A DNA stretch of 52,771 nt, from the NCBI GenBank assembly GCA_021771635.1, contig JAETOQ010000009.1:1-52771 (forward strand), given 5' to 3'. The number at the start of each line of letters is the position of its first letter. Positions within the stretch are counted from its first letter, which is position 1. A program made the position numbers and the translations under genes. Source of the stretch: Oscillospiraceae bacterium. GTDB taxonomy: Bacteria; Bacillota; Clostridia; Oscillospirales; Oscillospiraceae. Shown here one piece after another: positions 49,770 through 52,771 of the stretch. Below the pieces are notes generated by a model. The model did no database searches and was not told where the DNA came from. It saw only the letters and a program-made list of their open reading frames with translations.

Positions 49770-51197
49770 TCAGGCTTTGCCGCGGCGGGCCATGACACAC
49801 ACCAGCACCGCCATGACGGCGCAGACGCCGATCTTCCACGGGAGGGTGGGCAGGCCCAGGATCAGGATGATCAGGATCAGCAGGGGGAGGACAAATTGGA
49901 AATAGGGCTTGAAGGCCCGGGACATTTTCAAACCGCTGCCGGTGTTGGCCTCCTCCAAAAATCTGTCGAAGCCCCAGCCCCATTTGGTGACGCAGAACAG
50001 CAGATAGACGAGGGAGCCGCCGGGCAGCAGCAGATTGCTCACCAGGAAGTCCTCGGAGCCCAGCACGTCCATGCCCAGCAGGGGGTGGAAGTCCACCCAG
50101 ACATTGTGGCCCAGCACGCAGGGCATACTGGCCGCCAGGATGAAGATGAGATTGATGACGGAGGCCTTTTTGCGGGACCAGCCGAAGTTGTCGATGCAGC
50201 TGGCCAGCAGGTTTTCGAACACGGCGATGACCGTGGAGAAGCTGGCGAAGGTCATGAACAGGAAGAACAGGGTGCCCCACAGCCGTCCGCCCGCCATGTT
50301 GACAAACACTTTCGGCAGAGTGATGAAGATCAGGGAGGGGCCGGAGTCCGGCTGCACGTTGAAGCTGAAGCAGGCGGGGAAGATGATGAGACCGCTCATC
50401 AGGGCCACAAAGGTGTCCAGAGAGCAGATGCGCACCGCCTCGCCGGTCAGGGTGTTGTCCCTGGACATGTAGCTGCCGAAGATCTCCATGGCGGCGATGC
50501 CCAGGCTCAGCGTGAAGAAGGACTGGTTCATGGCGGCGGTGATGACCTTGCCCAGGCCCATCTCAGCGGCCCGGCCGAAGTCCGGCAGCAGATAGAATTT
50601 CACGCCCTCCGCCGCGCCGGGGAGCAGCAGGCTGTGGACCGCCAGCACCACGATCAGGCCCAGCAGGCCCAGCATCATCACCTTCGTGATGCGCTCCAGG
50701 CCGTTTTGCAGGCCGAAGCTGCACACCAGAATGCCCGCCAGCACCGTGACCGCCATCCAGCAGGTCATCTCGCCGGGATTGGACAGCATGGCGCCGAACA
50801 CGCCGTCGATGGTGCCGCCCTGCAGTCCGGTGAAGGTCCCGGAGGCGAATTTGAAGAAATAGCCCAGCATCCAGCCGGACACCGTGGTGTAGTACATCAT
50901 CAGCAGATAGCAGCCGATGATGCAGAACCAGCCGTGGATGTGCCACTTGCTGCCCTTGGGTTCCAAAGCCTGATATCCCTGCACTGCGCTTTTGCGGCTG
51001 GCGCGGCCCACCGCCAGCTCCATGGTCAGCACGGGGACGCCCATGATGATCAGGAACAGCAGATAGAACAGAACGAACACGCCGCCGCCGTTCTCGCCGG
51101 TGACGTAGGGGAATTTCCAGACATTGCCGATGCCGATGGCGCACCCGGCGCTCACCAGCAGGAAGCCCAGACGGGATTGGAAGTTCTCGCGTTTCAT
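49770..51197 (-). CDS. Sodium-dependent transporter, NSS family
   Basis: 475 residues, about 11-12 membrane segments. The opening RLGFLLVSAGCAIGIGNVWKFPYVTGENGGGVFVLFYLLFLIIMGVPVLTMELAVGRAS contains the unwound TM1 Na+/substrate site (AIGIGNVWKFPY). TM6-TM8 landmarks are QSFFTLSLGIAAMEIFGSYM and FLFMTFASFSTVIAVFENLLAS. It imports an amino acid (members include tryptophan and branched-chain carriers); the substrate cannot be read from sequence. The start has AGAAGGAGATTTGTTTGC. It has its own promoter and leader hairpin. Confidence 0.93.
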   Translation of the reverse strand: MKRENFQSRLGFLLVSAGCAIGIGNVWKFPYVTGENGGGVFVLFYLLFLIIMGVPVLTMELAVGRASRKSAVQGYQALEPKGSKWHIHGWFCIIGCYLLMMYYTTVSGWMLGYFFKFASGTFTGLQGGTIDGVFGAMLSNPGEMTCWMAVTVLAGILVCSFGLQNGLERITKVMMLGLLGLIVVLAVHSLLLPGAAEGVKFYLLPDFGRAAEMGLGKVITAAMNQSFFTLSLGIAAMEIFGSYMSRDNTLTGEAVRICSLDTFVALMSGLIIFPACFSFNVQPDSGPSLIFITLPKVFVNMAGGRLWGTLFFLFMTFASFSTVIAVFENLLASCIDNFGWSRKKASVINLIFILAASMPCVLGHNVWVDFHPLLGMDVLGSEDFLVSNLLLPGGSLVYLLFCVTKWGWGFDRFLEEANTGSGLKMSRAFKPYFQFVLPLLILIILILGLPTLPWKIGVCAVMAVLVCVMARRGKA

Positions 51198-51227
51198 GCA
51201 AACAAATCTCCTTCTCTTTAACCACTC

Positions 51228-51317
51228 GAGGGCCGAAAAGCGGGAACGGTACAGCGCCGTTCCCGCTTTCCGCCCTCGGGACATGCCTATGGTACTGGAC
51301 TGCCGCATGAAAGTCAA
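51228..51317 (-). promoter_or_regulatory. Promoter and leader hairpin of the NSS transporter
   Basis: On the minus strand, TTGACT (51312-51317), 17 nt, TACCAT (51289-51294). The transcript then runs at once into a stem of about 22 bp (CCGAGGGCGGAAAGCGGG / CCCGCTTTTCGGCCCTCG, paired around AACGGCGCTGTACCGTT) ending 30 nt before the start codon. It is a strong leader structure, possibly an attenuator or a stability element. Confidence 0.6.
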
Positions 51318-51405
51318 GACTTTCCACGGAGAACGTGAAAGTTTCGGTGGATTTTATAGGGCGGCTCTGGTATAATCGGGAAAAATCATTGGGGAGGTAT
51401 CGGGA

Positions 51406-51954
51406 ATGGATATTTTGGTGGTCGTGGATATGCAGAACGATTTTGTCAGCGGCGCGCTGGGCACGGCGGAGGCCCGGGAGATCGTGCCCTATGTGGTGGG
51501 CCGTGTGGTGGAAGGCCTGAACCGGGGAGAGGAGATCCTTTTTACCAGGGATACCCATCAGGAGAACTATATGGATACCCAGGAGGGGCGCAGGCTGCCG
51601 GTGCCCCATTGCGTCCGGGGAACAGCGGGCTGGGAGATCATTGAACAGCTCCGGGAATACGCGCGGCACCCCATCGACAAGCCCACCTTCGGCAGCCGGG
51701 AGCTGGGGGCGCTGCTGAAAGCCCGGGATGAGGACCTGCGGAAGCAGGGGAAGCCGGGGGTGGAAAAGGTCACGCTGATCGGCTTGTGCACGGATATCTG
51801 CGTCATCTCCAATGCCCTGCTGGTAAAGGCGTTCCTGCCGGAAGCGGAGATCGCCGTGGACGCCGCCTGCTGTGCCGGCGTGACGCCGGAGAGCCACAAA
51901 AACGCCCTGGCGGCCATGCGGGTGTGCCAGATCACCGTGGAGAACGACGGCTGA
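51406..51954 (+). CDS. Cysteine hydrolase of the isochorismatase / nicotinamidase family
   Basis: 182 residues. The catalytic triad is visible: Asp8 (VDMQNDF), Lys92 (IDKPTFGS) and Cys132 (GLCTDICVISNALLVKAFLPEAEIAVDAACCAGV). Metal-binding residues lie in TRDTHQENY. The closest recognisable type is nicotinamidase/pyrazinamidase, which would feed NAD salvage, but related amidases cannot be excluded. The ATG has GGGGAGGTATCGGGA. It is divergent from the NSS transporter and followed by a terminator. Confidence 0.9.
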   Translation: MDILVVVDMQNDFVSGALGTAEAREIVPYVVGRVVEGLNRGEEILFTRDTHQENYMDTQEGRRLPVPHCVRGTAGWEIIEQLREYARHPIDKPTFGSRELGALLKARDEDLRKQGKPGVEKVTLIGLCTDICVISNALLVKAFLPEAEIAVDAACCAGVTPESHKNALAAMRVCQITVENDG

Positions 51955-51957
51955 ACA

Positions 51958-51989
51958 TCAAAAAACCACCCGTCAGGGTGGTTTTTATT
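51958..51989. terminator. Bidirectional terminator
   Basis: Stem AAAAACCACCC / GGGTGGTTTTT with a GTCA loop, between convergent genes. Confidence 0.9.
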
Positions 51990-52245
51990 TGCCATAGGTT
52001 TCGTAAAAATCAGAGAGAAGCTCTTTTTCCGTGACCTTCAATACCCGGCAAAAACAGACGAACTCAAAATCTTTCACAAACCTTTCGTTGCGCTCGATTT
52101 TGCTGATAAGCCGTTGATTAATATCCACGCCCAAAAGCTGCATTTGCGCGGCAAGTGCTTCCTGCGACAATTTTCGATCTTTGCGTAGGCGCCGCAGATT
52201 ATGAGAAATAAGATTTGAATTTTCAAAAAAGTAGGACTTATTCAT
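51985..52245 (-). CDS. XRE family regulator
   Basis: 86 residues: ISHNLRRLRKDRKLSQEALAAQMQLLGVDINQRLISKIERNERFVKDFEFVCFCRVLKVTEKELL is a complete HTH_3 domain with a slightly longer loop before the recognition helix (QLLGVDINQRLISKIER), seen in a clostridial subgroup. The start has TTGGAGTAAAAC. It is divergent from a small protein gene; the gap holds a good promoter. Confidence 0.88.
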   Translation of the reverse strand: MNKSYFFENSNLISHNLRRLRKDRKLSQEALAAQMQLLGVDINQRLISKIERNERFVKDFEFVCFCRVLKVTEKELLSDFYETYGK

Positions 52246-52271
52246 GTTTTACTCCAACACGATGTATTATC

Positions 52272-52301
52272 TTGACTCTAACATGAATATTGTCTTATAA
52301 T
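52272..52301 (+). promoter_or_regulatory. Sigma-A promoter for the small protein
   Basis: TTGACT (52272-52277), 18 nt, TATAAT (52296-52301), 34 nt before the ATG at 52335. Confidence 0.7.
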
Positions 52302-52334
52302 TAGTTCGTCTTATTCTAAAATGGAGGGGTTTAC

Positions 52335-52577
52335 ATGGAGGCTGCTCTGAATATTCTGGCAAAGCTGCTGATAGAGCATGGCGCGCAGGTAACGATCAGC
52401 GGCGGGGAGGGCCTGGAACAGCTGCTGCGGGAGCGCTGCTGCCAGGCGCTGAAGGAGATCCGGGACGTGCTGGATGACGGCACGCTGGATGACCCGGACT
52501 GCTTCCGGCGGATCGAGAAGATCGTGGAGATCTATGAGGCGCTGGGCGCCGGCGGAGGCTCCCGCCACGATTTTTGA
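52335..52577 (+). CDS. Small hypothetical protein
   Basis: 80 residues: MEAALNILAKLLIEHGAQVTISGGEGLEQLLRERCCQALKEIRDVLDDGTLDDPDCFRRIEKIVEIYEALGAGGGSRHDF. Mainly helical and acidic, with a CC pair, and the DDPDCFRRIEKIVEIYEALG ending common to a set of clostridial small proteins that neighbour XRE genes. Function unknown. The ATG has TGGAGGGGTTTAC. A regulated antitoxin/toxin-like or phage-derived pair with the divergent XRE is possible but unsupported. Confidence 0.75.
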   Translation: MEAALNILAKLLIEHGAQVTISGGEGLEQLLRERCCQALKEIRDVLDDGTLDDPDCFRRIEKIVEIYEALGAGGGSRHDF

Positions 52578-52605
52578 GCGCCGCTCTAACCTGAAACAAA
52601 AAGCA

Positions 52606-52632
52606 AGGCCCCTGCCTGGCTGGCAGGGGCCT
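52606..52632. terminator. Hairpin terminator
   Basis: Perfect 11-bp stem AGGCCCCTGCC / GGCAGGGGCCT. The T-rich side is on the minus strand (TTGCTTTTTG), so it may stop transcription entering from the right as well as end the small gene. Confidence 0.7.
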
Positions 52633-52725
52633 CAGGCTGTCGATAAACCCGAAAAGTCAGGAAAACGGGAAGGAGGGGTGTGCGCGGGGAACCCAGGAAG
52701 GGTGCCCTGCGCCATTCAAATCAAC

Positions 52726-52758
52726 AGATTTCAGAACTTTTTAAAAGTTCTGAAATCT
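52726..52758. repeat. Perfect palindrome at the window edge
   Basis: AGATTTCAGAACTTTT and AAAAGTTCTGAAATCT are exact 16-nt inverted repeats around a single T. It resembles the AT-rich modules of the palindromic repeat at 30144 and 36929 in style but not in sequence. It could be the terminator of a gene lying beyond the window. No credible gene is seen in 52578-52771. Confidence 0.7.
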
Positions 52759-52771
52759 TAAGCAGCTTGTC

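Noticed and set aside
49578..51221. 547-codon plus-strand open frame
   Set aside because: Antisense to the NSS transporter. Composition rich in Gln, His, Asp and Ala is a shadow pattern.

Overview
The window looks like a chromosomal segment of a gut Firmicute of the Oscillospiraceae type (Flavonifractor / Lawsonibacter / Dysosmobacter-like). This is inferred from strong AGGAGG-type ribosome binding sites, GC-rich housekeeping genes from about 24 kb onward, small clostridial DUF families (DUF2812, DUF6774, Cys-rich KTR, RsiV-type anti-sigma) and many XRE regulators. No rRNA, no intact tRNA and no CRISPR array were seen. The left 23 kb is accessory and patchy in base composition. The right 29 kb is more uniform.

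1-3.2 kb: remnant of a conjugative or mobilizable element. It holds a broken DUF6076-like gene with a 22-bp inverted repeat, mobC with a candidate oriT but no relaxase, a divergent YciI-like/TetR pair and a Cys-rich KTR protein. The element abuts a truncated MazG-like gene.

3.2-15.1 kb: a defence island, all on the minus strand apart from a tiny DUF5348 ORF. A complete Wadjet system (jetA-jetB-jetC-jetD, type II by its JetA family) is followed in the same transcription unit by the truncated MazG-like pyrophosphohydrolase. Upstream lies a second unit, xre - Shedu nuclease (sduA) - PLD/helicase/DUF3427, behind a consensus promoter and a leader terminator.

15.2-23.2 kb: a redox and stress module bracketed by a 15-bp direct repeat and hairpins. 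It holds a class M sirtuin / zinc macrodomain / flavin-ferredoxin operon, a divergent PNPOx and HxlR pair, a peptide deformylase variant, an EFR1-type flavodoxin-ferredoxin with a late nonsense codon, and a MerR-controlled FMN reductase / hydrolase / cyclophilin-like lipoprotein / flavodoxin group.

23.6-30 kb: KtrAB potassium uptake, a LysR regulator divergent from a sodium:alanine symporter, a DNA-entry-type nuclease and a DEDDh exonuclease. 30-37 kb: a MacAB-like exporter, a sigma/RsiV pair and cysK, flanked by inverted copies of a palindromic repeat and containing a MITE-like element. 37-44.6 kb: gdhA, a TIGR04255 protein, a spore-cortex-hydrolase-like protein, and a PadR-controlled block of three DUF2812 paralogues and DUF6774. 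44.7-52.8 kb: icd and aconitase (with gdhA these give citrate to glutamate), several XRE regulators including one fused to a desulfoferrodoxin-like domain, a sodium-dependent NSS transporter, a nicotinamidase-like hydrolase and an XRE/small-protein divergent pair.
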